DNA from: Bacteroidota bacterium
Lineage (GTDB): Bacteria > Bacteroidota > Bacteroidia > NS11-12g > UBA955
NCBI GenBank assembly: GCA_016868785.1
Contig: VGFS01000017.1
Location: 1 to 42,332, forward strand
Reading direction: 5' to 3'
DNA: 42,332 nt
The notes under the pieces were generated by a model, which was not told where the DNA came from, did no database searches, and saw nothing but the letters and a program-made list of their open reading frames with translations. Each line of letters begins with the position of its first letter. Position 1 is the first letter of the stretch. Below are positions 26,862-35,210 of this stretch, in pieces. The position numbers were made by a program, and so were the translations under genes.

Positions 26862-29498
26862 TTACTGCTTTTCGACGAAATTTCGGTAAGCGTTGAGGTC
26901 GAGCAGTTGCGACAGTAGCAAGAAATTGGCTTCAGAAATCCAAAGCGCTTGGTATTCGTACAGCCCTTTTTCGGCGAAGTAGCTGGTAGATTTTGAAATG
27001 AAATCCACAAATTCTTTGGCCACTTCGGGTTTGGAGAATTGTGAGATGCGAATCACGTAGGTACTACCCATGGGCATATTGGCATTCACCAACAAATTCT
27101 CAAAGGAGAACTGTTTTTTGGCAAAATCGCTCAAGGCGGCGCGGATCATGTTGGTATTGGCGCCCTTGGGAAAAGTGAAGATACAATCAATGGTTTCTCC
27201 AGGTTTTGCCGATTGGAAAGTCCTATTTTCGGTTCCTTTGGGCGATTGAGCCTCTACGGCTTGCGATTTTAAACGTTCGTTGGCTTCGATGATGTCTTGG
27301 GCTTTGAGGGAAATTTCCGTGCCCGGATAGTCTATCACTAACTGTTGTAGCAATTCAATGCCTTTGATTACGTTGCCCGATTTGATGTAGCACAAGGCTT
27401 GCAGGTAGTCGAACTTGGTTTGCAATTGGTTGCCAGCAAAGTCTTTATCGGCCCGCAATTTCAAGGTTATCGCATCGTTGTATTTACCGTCTTGGAAGGC
27501 GGTGAGCATGGCAGAAAAAAGGCTGTCGATGGCTTGGTTTCCGGAGTTGTTTTTGGCGGCTTCGCTCAGAGATCCCCCTGTTTCAAGCATGCGTACATAA
27601 ACACTTTTGGGGTGGTCGGTCAATAACTTGGCTTTCCATTGGTCGGCCTGGGTATAATCACCCGTTAATCGCGTTACTTTGATTAATTCATACAGTGCCT
27701 GCGGAATATTTTCACTGAGCGGAAAACGCTGCAGTAATTCCGTGAACAAGCGAATGGCTTCGGGGTATTCCTGCAATCGATTCTGGTAAATTTTGGCCCC
27801 TTCAAACAGTGATTTTTCTATGGCTTGCAGCAATTGCATTTGTGCTTTGTCTGACATTGGCAGCCCGGCGTAGTATTTTTTTTCATTTTCCGCAATGTTG
27901 TCGGGAATTTGGGTTGCGATAGAGTCGTCTGATTTTGCTGTGGTTGTTTTGTTGGCCTTGGTGGAGGTGTCGCCCGAGGTAATTACAGGGTCGTTGCTGG
28001 TGGTTTTTTTGGCGTTGTATTTCCAATAGTCGCGATTTTCGCGTACCCCCCAAACTTTTTGGAATTCTTGGGTGCTTTTACTCCTGTTTACAGCGTTGTA
28101 AAAGGGGAAAGAGGCGTTGCCGGAGGTCATGCCTTGCGGTGCATCCAGGTTGTTGTTGCCAAAACCGCCGGCTGGTGGCATTCCACTGTTGTCTTTTCTG
28201 GAGTCGGCCAGTTCCTTGGCTTTCTGTGCCGCTTCAGCGGCTTTTTTCTCACGGGCTATGGCTTCCGTGATTTTATCCGCACGCCATTTGGGGTCTTTCG
28301 CCATGCGCAGCAGACTGTCGTTGTTGTAGACGGTCATCACCTCTTTTAATAAGTCACTCAGGATGTCGTTTTTTTGAACGATGGCCTCAAAATTGGGGTG
28401 TGATTTATCGATGATTGCATTGGCCGAGTCGTAGTAGATGGCGGCGCTTTGAAACTGGCGTTTTGAGAAGAAATGATCGCCCAGCGCGAGGTAGGCGTTG
28501 GTTTTGTGTTCGTTGTTGGTAGAAAGTTGGATGGCTTGGTTAAAACGCTTGTAGGCAACGGGATAGTTTTGCGCTTTCAATTCGTTGATGCCCATGTTTA
28601 CGTAAATCTGACCCAAGAAGTCAATGTTTTTATCGTCTTTGAGCATCTTTTGCAGCACTTTGTTGGCCTTGGCATAGTTCTCTTGCTTTGCCGATAGGAT
28701 GTCGACCTGAGCCATTCTTGCCGCAAACGCCATTTCATAAGGTGGGTTAAATCGGTAGATGGTGCCAAAATGATATTCTGCTTTTTCGTAGTCTTTGGTA
28801 AATTGATAACACTGTCCCAGGGCGTAGTGCAATCGGTATTTATCCATGCGGTAATGACAAGCCTGAAGGGCTTTTTCCATGGGTTCTTTGGCCTGTTGGT
28901 ATTTGCCCAAGGTGAATTGCAGGGCTCCATAAACCCATTGGGCATCGCCTTGAAGTGTAGCGGGGAATTCTGGGTCTTTGAGGATGTTTTGTACCAATAC
29001 TTCGGCGTCGATGTTTCTGCCTTTGATCGACAAGCAACGGGCAATCCACAACTGGGATGAGAATCGAATGGTTGGGTCGGTGAAATGGCCGTTTACATAT
29101 TCGAAGAGGTCCATCGCTGCGCTGATCTCACCTTTGAGGAAATAGGCTTTTCCATTAAGTAAGTAGGCATCGTCTACCCACCTGCTTTTTGGGTGTTTAT
29201 CGATCATGGTGGAGGCTTTTTTGATTACCTCGTCCATGGCGCTACCATTGTTTTTTAGTACGTCGATGGCACCGTAATTGAAGAGAACGATGGGTTTGCG
29301 GAAGTCGTCTTTGTAACCTTCCCGCGTGGTTTCCATGATTTCAATCCATTTTTGTTCTGCATTAAAGAAGGTGTTGTAATGGGCCAGGGTGTTGTGCCAA
29401 GCTTTGTAAGCCCAAGACTCTTGGTTGTTACAACTACTCAGAAATGCCATGCATCCGATGGATAGGGTAAAAATGACTTTTTTCCGGGTTGCCCGCAT
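26862..29498 (-). CDS. SprE/PorW-like TPR lipoprotein of type IX secretion
   Basis: An 878-residue lipoprotein. The signal peptide (MRATRKK, then a hydrophobic core) ends in a lipobox with Cys23. The mature start (YKAWHNTLAHYNTFFNAEQKW) is the hallmark of the SprE (Flavobacterium gliding) / PorW (Porphyromonas) family, which is needed for type IX secretion. About ten TPR-like repeats cover residues 75-390 (e.g. AYLLNGKAYFLKGEISAAMDLFEYV), followed by a Lys/Ala-rich coiled segment (about 425-445), a low-complexity linker, and further TPRs to about 750. The final 110 residues form a separate domain. The open frame extends 57 codons upstream over the divergent promoter region, so the ATG at 29498 is used. 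Its neighbours are PBP1A and, divergently, the bactofilin/ATP synthase operon. Confidence 0.87.
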   Translation of the reverse strand: MRATRKKVIFTLSIGCMAFLSSCNNQESWAYKAWHNTLAHYNTFFNAEQKWIEIMETTREGYKDDFRKPIVLFNYGAIDVLKNNGSAMDEVIKKASTMIDKHPKSRWVDDAYLLNGKAYFLKGEISAAMDLFEYVNGHFTDPTIRFSSQLWIARCLSIKGRNIDAEVLVQNILKDPEFPATLQGDAQWVYGALQFTLGKYQQAKEPMEKALQACHYRMDKYRLHYALGQCYQFTKDYEKAEYHFGTIYRFNPPYEMAFAARMAQVDILSAKQENYAKANKVLQKMLKDDKNIDFLGQIYVNMGINELKAQNYPVAYKRFNQAIQLSTNNEHKTNAYLALGDHFFSKRQFQSAAIYYDSANAIIDKSHPNFEAIVQKNDILSDLLKEVMTVYNNDSLLRMAKDPKWRADKITEAIAREKKAAEAAQKAKELADSRKDNSGMPPAGGFGNNNLDAPQGMTSGNASFPFYNAVNRSKSTQEFQKVWGVRENRDYWKYNAKKTTSNDPVITSGDTSTKANKTTTAKSDDSIATQIPDNIAENEKKYYAGLPMSDKAQMQLLQAIEKSLFEGAKIYQNRLQEYPEAIRLFTELLQRFPLSENIPQALYELIKVTRLTGDYTQADQWKAKLLTDHPKSVYVRMLETGGSLSEAAKNNSGNQAIDSLFSAMLTAFQDGKYNDAITLKLRADKDFAGNQLQTKFDYLQALCYIKSGNVIKGIELLQQLVIDYPGTEISLKAQDIIEANERLKSQAVEAQSPKGTENRTFQSAKPGETIDCIFTFPKGANTNMIRAALSDFAKKQFSFENLLVNANMPMGSTYVIRISQFSKPEVAKEFVDFISKSTSYFAEKGLYEYQALWISEANFLLLSQLLDLNAYRNFVEKQ

Positions 29499-29519
29499 TC
29501 TTTTATGTTCTTTTAACGC

Positions 29520-29527
29520 TATTTTTG
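29520..29527 (+). promoter_or_regulatory. -7 box for the M23-anchor-like gene
   Basis: TATTTTTG on the + strand, 26 nt before the ATG at 29554, in the divergent gap with the SprE-like gene. No -33 element is seen; moderate-to-low support. Confidence 0.45.
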
Positions 29528-29553
29528 GTTTTTTATTGACCCTTGTAACAAAA

Positions 29554-29940
29554 ATGTCAAAAACCTCACGCCGTCGCAAAATTATCGCCAATCTTCGTAA
29601 CAAACATCGTTTTGTGTTAATAAACGACACAACTTTTGCGGAAGTGTTCTCTGTGCGGTTGACGCCCATGAACGTTTTGATGTTGTTTTCTAGTTTGTTG
29701 TTGGCCTTTACCGCGATTGTATTGTTGCTTTTGGCTTACACGCCATTGCGGGCCATTTTACCCAATGTGGTTACCAAAGAAAGCAGAAAGGAAATCATGA
29801 TGCTCAACCAACGGATTGAGGACATGAGCAGGACCTTGGAAGTGCAGCGCAGCAAGCAAGAGGTGCTCAATGCCATTTTGGAAGGGAAGGATGAACGGTT
29901 GGATTCTACATCGGCCAGGCCCACAACCAAATCCGAATAG
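29554..29940 (+). CDS. Membrane-anchor protein resembling an M23 peptidase N-terminus without the peptidase
   Basis: A 128-residue protein with a basic cytosolic head (SKTSRRRKIIANLRNKHRFVLINDTTFAEVFSVRLTPMNV, about 2-42), one membrane helix (about 43-63), a short LAYTPLRAILPN segment, and a coiled-coil tail (about 72-112). This matches, as I recall the family, the N-terminal anchor of Bacteroidota M23 (LytM) endopeptidases that are usually encoded next to a bactofilin. Here the protein ends where the peptidase domain would start; the stop at 29938-29940 is only 83 bases before the bactofilin ATG, leaving no room for a frameshifted remainder. It may be a reduced scaffold linking bactofilin to the membrane. 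Confidence 0.75.
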   Translation: MSKTSRRRKIIANLRNKHRFVLINDTTFAEVFSVRLTPMNVLMLFSSLLLAFTAIVLLLLAYTPLRAILPNVVTKESRKEIMMLNQRIEDMSRTLEVQRSKQEVLNAILEGKDERLDSTSARPTTKSE

Positions 29941-29990
29941 CGGGCTGATTGGACGTTCGGACTTGGCTTTCAAATACGCAATGTATTTCT

Positions 29991-29998
29991 TATATTTG
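29991..29998 (+). promoter_or_regulatory. Promoter box of the bactofilin-ATP synthase operon
   Basis: TATATTTG on the + strand, 25 nt before the bactofilin ATG, with TTTC 19 nt upstream as an imperfect -33. I find no further TAnnTTTG box in the gaps between genes down to atpG. Confidence 0.65.
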
Positions 29999-30023
29999 TA
30001 CAAACCCAAAAATCGCAAAGAAT

Positions 30024-30434
30024 ATGGCCATATTTCAATCGAACCCCAGCAAAAACGAGAAGGTTGCCCAGTCACAGGGTATTTTGAATATTATCGGACA
30101 GGGAACAAGGATCAATGGTGATTTGATTTCCAATGGTGATTTTCGCGTAGATGGTGCCATCGAGGGAAGTGTAAAGGTAGGGCAGCGTTTGGTGATTGGT
30201 GGAACAGGTAAAATTCTTGGTAACATCGAAGCTGATTCTGCAACGGTAGCAGGTCACATAAAAGGCAATGTAACAGTAAAGAATGTGCTTGAATTGAAAC
30301 CCTCTGCCAAGATTGACGGGGATATCATTACCAATAAGATGGTGATAGAGGCCGGTGCGCAGTTCAACGGGCGTTGCACCATGAATGTGGCGGTGAGTGT
30401 ACCTCCAACGGCGCCGGCGGGCGCAACCAAGTAA
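30024..30434 (+). CDS. Bactofilin (polymer-forming cytoskeletal protein)
   Basis: A 136-residue protein that assembles without nucleotide into filaments under the membrane. After a short tail (MAIFQSNPSKNEKVAQSQG) the right-handed beta-helix core runs from about residue 20 to 120, with regular turns such as GTRINGDLISNGDFRVDGAIEGSV, ATVAGHIKGNVTVKNVLELKPSAKIDGDI and MVIEAGAQFNGRC. The end is a Pro/Ala-rich tail. Bactofilins often position M23 peptidases; here the neighbour is the peptidase-less anchor at 29554. The gene is 7 nt from the atpZ-like gene, so it is likely co-transcribed with the ATP synthase genes. Confidence 0.95.
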   Translation: MAIFQSNPSKNEKVAQSQGILNIIGQGTRINGDLISNGDFRVDGAIEGSVKVGQRLVIGGTGKILGNIEADSATVAGHIKGNVTVKNVLELKPSAKIDGDIITNKMVIEAGAQFNGRCTMNVAVSVPPTAPAGATK

Positions 30435-30441
30435 CGGTTGC

Positions 30442-30621
30442 ATGCGCGAATGGGGCAAGTATACCGGGGTGGCTTTTGAGATGATTGCTACGGTTGTCTT
30501 GTTTGTGTTTGTGGGGCGATGGGTCGATGCTCAGTGGCCAATGTCTTTTCCGGTGGGTACCTTTTTTGGGGCTTTGTTGGGTGTTGGGGCCAGTTTGTAT
30601 GTAATTTTGAAGAAATTTTAA
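30442..30621 (+). CDS. AtpZ/AtpI-like small membrane protein
   Basis: A 59-residue protein with two membrane helices (about 8-26 and 35-55) and a short GRWVDAQWPMSFPVG loop, the pattern of the AtpZ/AtpI (putative F0F1-ATPase subunit) family. These small proteins precede F0 genes and may help c-ring assembly or Mg2+ supply. The ATG at 30442 is selected since the upstream in-frame codons overlap the bactofilin end. The next gene starts one base after its stop. Confidence 0.85.
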   Translation: MREWGKYTGVAFEMIATVVLFVFVGRWVDAQWPMSFPVGTFFGALLGVGASLYVILKKF

Positions 30622-30622
30622 C

Positions 30623-31024
30623 GTGAGAGAGTACAATATAAAAATCGTGGGATTGGGTGTGATGATGGCGGTGAGCACATGGCTCGCTGATTGGGTCAGC
30701 GCCAAACTTTCAGTTTCTGGTGATGCTTACTTGGGTTTGCTGTATTTGGTGGTGATTTTTTGGTCGCTCCGATATTATGTAAGCCAGTCCAGTGTTTCCA
30801 ATCCCAATCAGTGGGTACGGCGGGCGATGATATCGAGCATGCTGCGCATGCTTGCGGTGCTTACCTTTTTGCTCATCACGGTGTTAAATAGGGGAAAAGC
30901 AGATTTGGTATTCACTTCGGCGTATTGCTTGTATTTTCTTTTGTTTTTGTTGTTTGAAATGTCCGAAAAGCGTAGTAACTTGCGCCCCGATTCAAATAAT
31001 GGGCCACAAAAAGGGAATGCCTAA
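30623..31024 (+). CDS. ATP synthase-operon membrane protein (AtpI-related)
   Basis: A 133-residue protein with four hydrophobic segments (about 6-28, 37-53, 70-86 and 94-112) and a C-terminal tail FEMSEKRSNLRPDSN that resembles proteins found at this position in other Bacteroidota ATP synthase operons. The start is the GTG at 30623, one base after the previous stop. The end overlaps the atpB start by eight bases. The role is probably assembly of F0; this is inferred from position and topology. Confidence 0.75.
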   Translation: MREYNIKIVGLGVMMAVSTWLADWVSAKLSVSGDAYLGLLYLVVIFWSLRYYVSQSSVSNPNQWVRRAMISSMLRMLAVLTFLLITVLNRGKADLVFTSAYCLYFLLFLLFEMSEKRSNLRPDSNNGPQKGNA

Positions 31025-32204
31025 TTTTTCTAAAACCTTCACCACTTCCAGTTTCCGGAAAAGTTTCGTTACGGCGGTTTTTTCAGCGTTTTTTGCAGTT
31101 TCAGTATGGGCCAGTCGCGATTCAGTAGCGAGTGATCACGGGGTAACAACTGCGGTTTCAACCCATGAAGTGACCATTGCCAACCATGAGGGTGCAGATG
31201 CGCACAGCGCTGCGGCTCATGCCGATGCACATGGTGCAGAAGCGTCACTCAAAGAAGAAAAGTTTGCACCGGGTAAAATGATCATGGACCACATTGCAGA
31301 TGCGCATGATTGGCATTTGTGGGGTGAAGGACATGGATCGGTGAGCATTCCGTTGCCAGTTATATTATATACAGAGTCGAAGGGCTTAACTGTGTTTTCA
31401 TCGGCTCGCTTTGAGCACGGTCATGCCGCTTACGAAGGATTCAAACTGACAGAAAAAGGAAAAGTTACTTGGGAGCAGGAAGGCAATACCGAGGCCATTT
31501 ATGATATCTCACTCACAAAAAACGTAGTGGCGATGTTGATTGCGGTGTTGACCATTTTGATCATTACATTGGGTATGGCCAAATCGTACACCAAAAATAA
31601 AGGCAAAGCCCCCAAGGGATTCCACAATTTGGTGGAGCCATTGATATTGTTCATACGAGATGATGTGGCAAAGCGATCAATCGGACATAAAACGGACAAG
31701 TTCATGCCGTTGTTGCTGACCATTTTTAGTTTCATTTTCGTGAATAACGTGTTTGGTTTGATTCCCATTTTCCCAGGGGGAGCCAACGTAACTGGAAACA
31801 TTGCAATTACCATGGTTTTGGCCTTGGTGATTTTCTTAACCGTTAACTTGAACGGCAACAAATACTATTGGAAACACATTTTCTTGCCAGATGTTCCGGT
31901 ATGGATGTATGTGATCATCATCCCCATTGAAGTATTGGGTGTGGTGTTGAAGCCATTCGTATTGATGTTGCGTTTGTTTGCGAACATCACGGCCGGACAC
32001 ATTATCATCTTGGGATTCTTCAGTTTGATCTTCATCTTTGGTGCAATGAACCAGGCATTGGGTTATGCGGTAAGTCCTTTGAGCGTTGCTTTCACCGTAT
32101 TCATGGGCTTGTTGGAAATGCTGGTGGCATTCTTGCAGGCTTTCGTATTCACTTTACTCAGTGCCATTTACATTGGTATGGCAGTAGAAGAACATCATCA
32201 CTAA
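31017..32204 (+). CDS. atpB: ATP synthase F0 subunit a
   Basis: The stator subunit forming the proton half-channels. At 395 residues it is much longer than the E. coli protein, because it has a Sec-type signal peptide (about 1-33) and a His-rich periplasmic segment (about 37-130, with repeats such as AHSAAAHADAHGAE and HIADAHDWHLWGEGHG) before the membrane core, as usual in Bacteroidota. The core starts with TKNVVAMLIAVLTILI. The essential Arg lies in KPFVLMLRLFANITAGH, and the last helices are LLEMLVAFLQAFVFTLLSAIYI. The ATG at 31017 is preferred; 30999 is possible but lacks support. It overlaps the upstream gene by eight bases. Confidence 0.95.
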   Translation: MPNFSKTFTTSSFRKSFVTAVFSAFFAVSVWASRDSVASDHGVTTAVSTHEVTIANHEGADAHSAAAHADAHGAEASLKEEKFAPGKMIMDHIADAHDWHLWGEGHGSVSIPLPVILYTESKGLTVFSSARFEHGHAAYEGFKLTEKGKVTWEQEGNTEAIYDISLTKNVVAMLIAVLTILIITLGMAKSYTKNKGKAPKGFHNLVEPLILFIRDDVAKRSIGHKTDKFMPLLLTIFSFIFVNNVFGLIPIFPGGANVTGNIAITMVLALVIFLTVNLNGNKYYWKHIFLPDVPVWMYVIIIPIEVLGVVLKPFVLMLRLFANITAGHIIILGFFSLIFIFGAMNQALGYAVSPLSVAFTVFMGLLEMLVAFLQAFVFTLLSAIYIGMAVEEHHH

Positions 32205-32244
32205 ACAAATCATTCAACCAAATAAAAAAAACAACCAAATAATT

Positions 32245-32511
32245 ATGAGTCTCATGAACACTCTCCTTCAAGCAGCAGTTGACAATTCAGCCGCTGCGTA
32301 CAGCAAAATGGGTGCCGCTATTGGCGCTGGTTTATCAGCAATTGGTGCCGGTATCGGTATCGGTCGTGTCGGTGGTAGCGCGCTGGAATCTATCGCTCGC
32401 CAACCTGAATTATTAGGCGATATCCGTGCAAACATGATTGTGGCTGCAGCTCTTATCGAGGGTGCTGTATTCTTCGCGATCGTTGTTTGTTTGTTGATTA
32501 TGTTTTTGTAA
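32245..32511 (+). CDS. atpE: ATP synthase F0 subunit c
   Basis: An 88-residue hairpin protein of the rotating ring. Helix 1 has the glycine motif GAGLSAIGAGIGIG, the polar loop is ARQPE (51-55), and helix 2 carries the ion-binding Glu72 in ALIEGAVFF. The residue after Glu is Gly, not Ser or Thr, and the first helix lacks the Gln of Na+-type rings, so a proton-driven ring is the better reading. A stable hairpin follows at 32522-32545. Confidence 0.96.
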   Translation: MSLMNTLLQAAVDNSAAAYSKMGAAIGAGLSAIGAGIGIGRVGGSALESIARQPELLGDIRANMIVAAALIEGAVFFAIVVCLLIMFL

Positions 32512-32521
32512 GAAAACCACA

Positions 32522-32545
32522 GGATTGGGCCTTTGGGCCCAATCC
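32522..32545 (+). promoter_or_regulatory. Intercistronic hairpin between atpE and atpF
   Basis: A perfect 10-bp stem (32522-32531 with 32536-32545), loop TTTG, followed by CTTTATTT, which is not a full T-tract. It sits inside an operon, so partial termination or mRNA 3'-end stabilisation of atpE is more likely than full termination. Confidence 0.7.
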
Positions 32546-32567
32546 CTTTATTTAAAAACTAAAAAAA

Positions 32568-33056
32568 ATGCAGTTAGTAACTCCTGCCATAGGATTGGTA
32601 TTTTGGATGCTGGTAACATTTAGTTTGTTGCTGGTAATATTGAAGAAATTTGCTTGGAAACCGATCTTGGCATCGATTCGCGAGCGTGAACAAACCATCG
32701 AGGATTCTTTGTCTTTAGCTGAAAAGACTAAAGCCGATATGATTCGCTTGCAAGGCGAAAACGAGTCTCTGTTGGCAGAAGCCCGCAAAGAGCGTGACGC
32801 TTTGTTGAAAGAAGCCCGTGAGATGCGTGACAAAATCGTGGGTGATGCGAAAGCTACCGCCGATGAAGAAGCGAAGAAATTGTTGACCCGTGCACAAGAC
32901 GAAATCGAAAAGCAAAAGGCTGCGGCCATCGATGAGTTGAAGCGTGAAGTATCTGTTTTGTCTGTTCAAATCGCAGAAAAATTGATGCAACAGCAGTTGG
33001 AAAACAACCAGGAGCAACAAGCCATCATCGAAAAACAACTCTCACAATTGAACTGA
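32568..33056 (+). CDS. atpF: ATP synthase F0 subunit b
   Basis: A 162-residue peripheral-stalk protein: one N-terminal membrane helix (about 5-25), the conserved FAWKPILASIREREQTIEDSL hinge, then a long Ala/Glu/Lys-rich amphipathic helix that dimerises (about 35-145) and the delta-binding end (VQIAEKLMQQQL). Only one b gene is present, so a homodimer is expected. Confidence 0.95.
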   Translation: MQLVTPAIGLVFWMLVTFSLLLVILKKFAWKPILASIREREQTIEDSLSLAEKTKADMIRLQGENESLLAEARKERDALLKEAREMRDKIVGDAKATADEEAKKLLTRAQDEIEKQKAAAIDELKREVSVLSVQIAEKLMQQQLENNQEQQAIIEKQLSQLN

Positions 33057-33071
33057 TTCAGCGAGCATTGT

Positions 33072-33611
33072 ATGTCAGAAATTAGAATTGCCCGTCGCTA
33101 CGCCAAAGCCCTTTTTGAAAAGGCCCAGGACGATAAAGCCTTGGAAGCGGTGGTAGCGGATGTATTGAACATACAAAAGGCCTGTGCGGAAAGCCAGGAC
33201 CTCCTGGTGTTTTTGAATAGCCCCATGTTGAGAAAAGGCGTGAAGAAAGAGGCTTTGGCCAAAATCTTTGCTTCTTGCTCTGAATTGTCGAAGCAGTTGA
33301 TGATGTTGATGACCGATAAAAATCGCGAATCTTTCATTCCTGCGATGGCAGATGAGTTCATTGTGTTGTACAACAAGTTCAAAGGCATTACCACAGCGGA
33401 AGTAACCTCGGCAGTGGCGTTGAGCGAACAAGCATTGCAAGCTGTAAAAAAATATGTGGCCCAGACATCTGGAGCCAACGATGTAGTGTTAAAACAATGC
33501 ATCGATCCTGCTGTCATTGGTGGGATGAACATCGTTTTTGATAGTAAAATCTTTGATGCTACCATCTCAAACCAAATTATCCAATTGAAAAAAGACCTTC
33601 AAATCGCATAA
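33072..33611 (+). CDS. atpH: ATP synthase F1 subunit delta
   Basis: A 179-residue protein joining the b stalk to the top of the alpha/beta hexamer. It has the N-terminal helical bundle (IARRYAKALFEKA), the LVFLNSPMLRKGVKKEAL region, and the C-terminal domain ending DPAVIGGMNIVFDSKIFDATISNQIIQLKKDL, all typical. It starts 15 nt after atpF and is followed after 9 nt by atpA. Confidence 0.95.
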   Translation: MSEIRIARRYAKALFEKAQDDKALEAVVADVLNIQKACAESQDLLVFLNSPMLRKGVKKEALAKIFASCSELSKQLMMLMTDKNRESFIPAMADEFIVLYNKFKGITTAEVTSAVALSEQALQAVKKYVAQTSGANDVVLKQCIDPAVIGGMNIVFDSKIFDATISNQIIQLKKDLQIA

Positions 33612-33620
33612 AAAACTGTT

Positions 33621-35201
33621 ATGTCAAATATTAGACCCGACGAAATTTCCAGCATATTGAAAGACCAGATTTCTGGTTTTAATACCGCTGCGAGTTTAGA
33701 AGAAGTAGGTACTGTACTCCAAGTGGGTGACGGTATTGCTCGTATTTACGGCCTTTTGGGCGTTCAATACGGTGAGCTTGTTGAATTCAGCAACGGCGTT
33801 CGCGCGGTGGCTTTGAACCTTGAAGAAGACAACGTTGGTGCCGTATTGATGGGTAGCAGCGGAGAAATCAAAGAGGGCGACAAAATAAAGCGCACAGGTA
33901 AAATTGCATCGATCAAAGCCGGACACGGTATGTTGGGTCGTGTAATCAATACCTTGGGTGAGCCTGTGGATGGTAAAGGTCCAATCGCTGGTGAATTGTT
34001 CGAAATGCCATTGGAGCGCAAAGCCCCCGGTGTTTTGTTCCGTGAGCCTGTAACTGAGCCCTTGCAAACAGGTATCAAAGCGATTGATGCGATGATTCCA
34101 ATTGGTCGTGGTCAGCGTGAGTTGATCATTGGTGACCGTCAAACCGGTAAAACCGCCATTGCATTGGATGCCATCATCAACCAAAAAGAATTCTACGAAA
34201 AAGGAAATCCAGTTTATTGTATCTACGTAGCTTGCGGTCAGAAAGAATCTACCGTTAAGCAAGTAGTGAAGTCACTGGAAGATAGTGGTGCTATGGCCTA
34301 CACAGTGGTTGTTACAGCTGCTGCATCTGCGCCTGCTCCATTGCAGTTCTTTGCACCTATGGCCGGTTGCGCAATTGGTGAATACTTCCGTGATTTGGGC
34401 TTGCCCGCATTGGTTGTTTACGACGATTTGTCTAAGCAAGCGGTGGCTTACCGTGAGGTATCCTTGTTGTTGCGTCGTCCTCCAGGACGTGAAGCTTATC
34501 CTGGCGACGTGTTCTATTTGCACAGCCGTTTGCTAGAGCGTGCTTGTAAGTTGAACTCTTCAGATCATATTACCTGCAACATGAATGATTTGCCTGCAAG
34601 TTTGCAAGGCAAGGTTAAAGGTGGCGGGTCTTTGACTGCATTGCCTATCATCGAAACCCAGGCGGGTGACGTATCGGCATACATTCCTACCAACGTAATT
34701 TCAATCACTGACGGACAGATTTTCTTGGAGTCGAACTTGTTCAACTCAGGTATCCGTCCTGCGATCAACGTAGGTATTTCTGTATCTCGTGTGGGTGGTA
34801 ATGCACAAATCAAATCCATGAAAAAAGTAGCGGGTACATTGAAGCTTGACCAAGCCCAATACCGCGAATTGGAAGCGTTTGCGAAATTTGGTTCTGACTT
34901 GGATGCCGCTACCAAATCGGTGTTGGAGAAAGGTTCGCGCAACGTGGAAATTTTGAAGCAGCCACAGTTCAGCCCTGTAACTGTAGAGAAGCAGATTGCG
35001 ATCATTCACTTGGGAACTTCCAACTTGTTGAGATCAGTGCCCGTTGAAAAGGTTCGTGAATTCGAGGCTTCTTACTTGGAGTATTTGGAAGCGAAACACA
35101 ATGACACCTTGGAAGCGTTGCGCAAAGGGGTGATCGATGATGCGGTGAAAGCGGTATTGAATGCAGCTTGCACTGAAATTGCTAAGAATTACGCAGTTTA
35201 A
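33621..35201 (+). CDS. atpA: ATP synthase F1 subunit alpha
   Basis: A 526-residue non-catalytic nucleotide-binding subunit. Walker A is GDRQTGKT (171-178) and Walker B is ALVVYDDLS. Other family signatures are [11 protein letters not shown] near the start, the [33 protein letters not shown]-like block, and [23 protein letters not shown]. Codon use is highly regular, as expected for a highly expressed gene. Confidence 0.98.
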   Translation: MSNIRPDEISSILKDQISGFNTAASLEEVGTVLQVGDGIARIYGLLGVQYGELVEFSNGVRAVALNLEEDNVGAVLMGSSGEIKEGDKIKRTGKIASIKAGHGMLGRVINTLGEPVDGKGPIAGELFEMPLERKAPGVLFREPVTEPLQTGIKAIDAMIPIGRGQRELIIGDRQTGKTAIALDAIINQKEFYEKGNPVYCIYVACGQKESTVKQVVKSLEDSGAMAYTVVVTAAASAPAPLQFFAPMAGCAIGEYFRDLGLPALVVYDDLSKQAVAYREVSLLLRRPPGREAYPGDVFYLHSRLLERACKLNSSDHITCNMNDLPASLQGKVKGGGSLTALPIIETQAGDVSAYIPTNVISITDGQIFLESNLFNSGIRPAINVGISVSRVGGNAQIKSMKKVAGTLKLDQAQYRELEAFAKFGSDLDAATKSVLEKGSRNVEILKQPQFSPVTVEKQIAIIHLGTSNLLRSVPVEKVREFEASYLEYLEAKHNDTLEALRKGVIDDAVKAVLNAACTEIAKNYAV

Positions 35202-35210
35202 TCTAATACC

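Noticed and set aside
29499-29669. 57-codon extension of the SprE/PorW-like gene
   Set aside because: It runs antisense through the divergent gene; the lipoprotein signal peptide begins at 29498.
29938-30023. Frameshift that split off an M23 peptidase domain
   Set aside because: The gap to the bactofilin ATG is only 83 bases and contains that gene's promoter; no peptidase motif (HxH) appears in any frame there.
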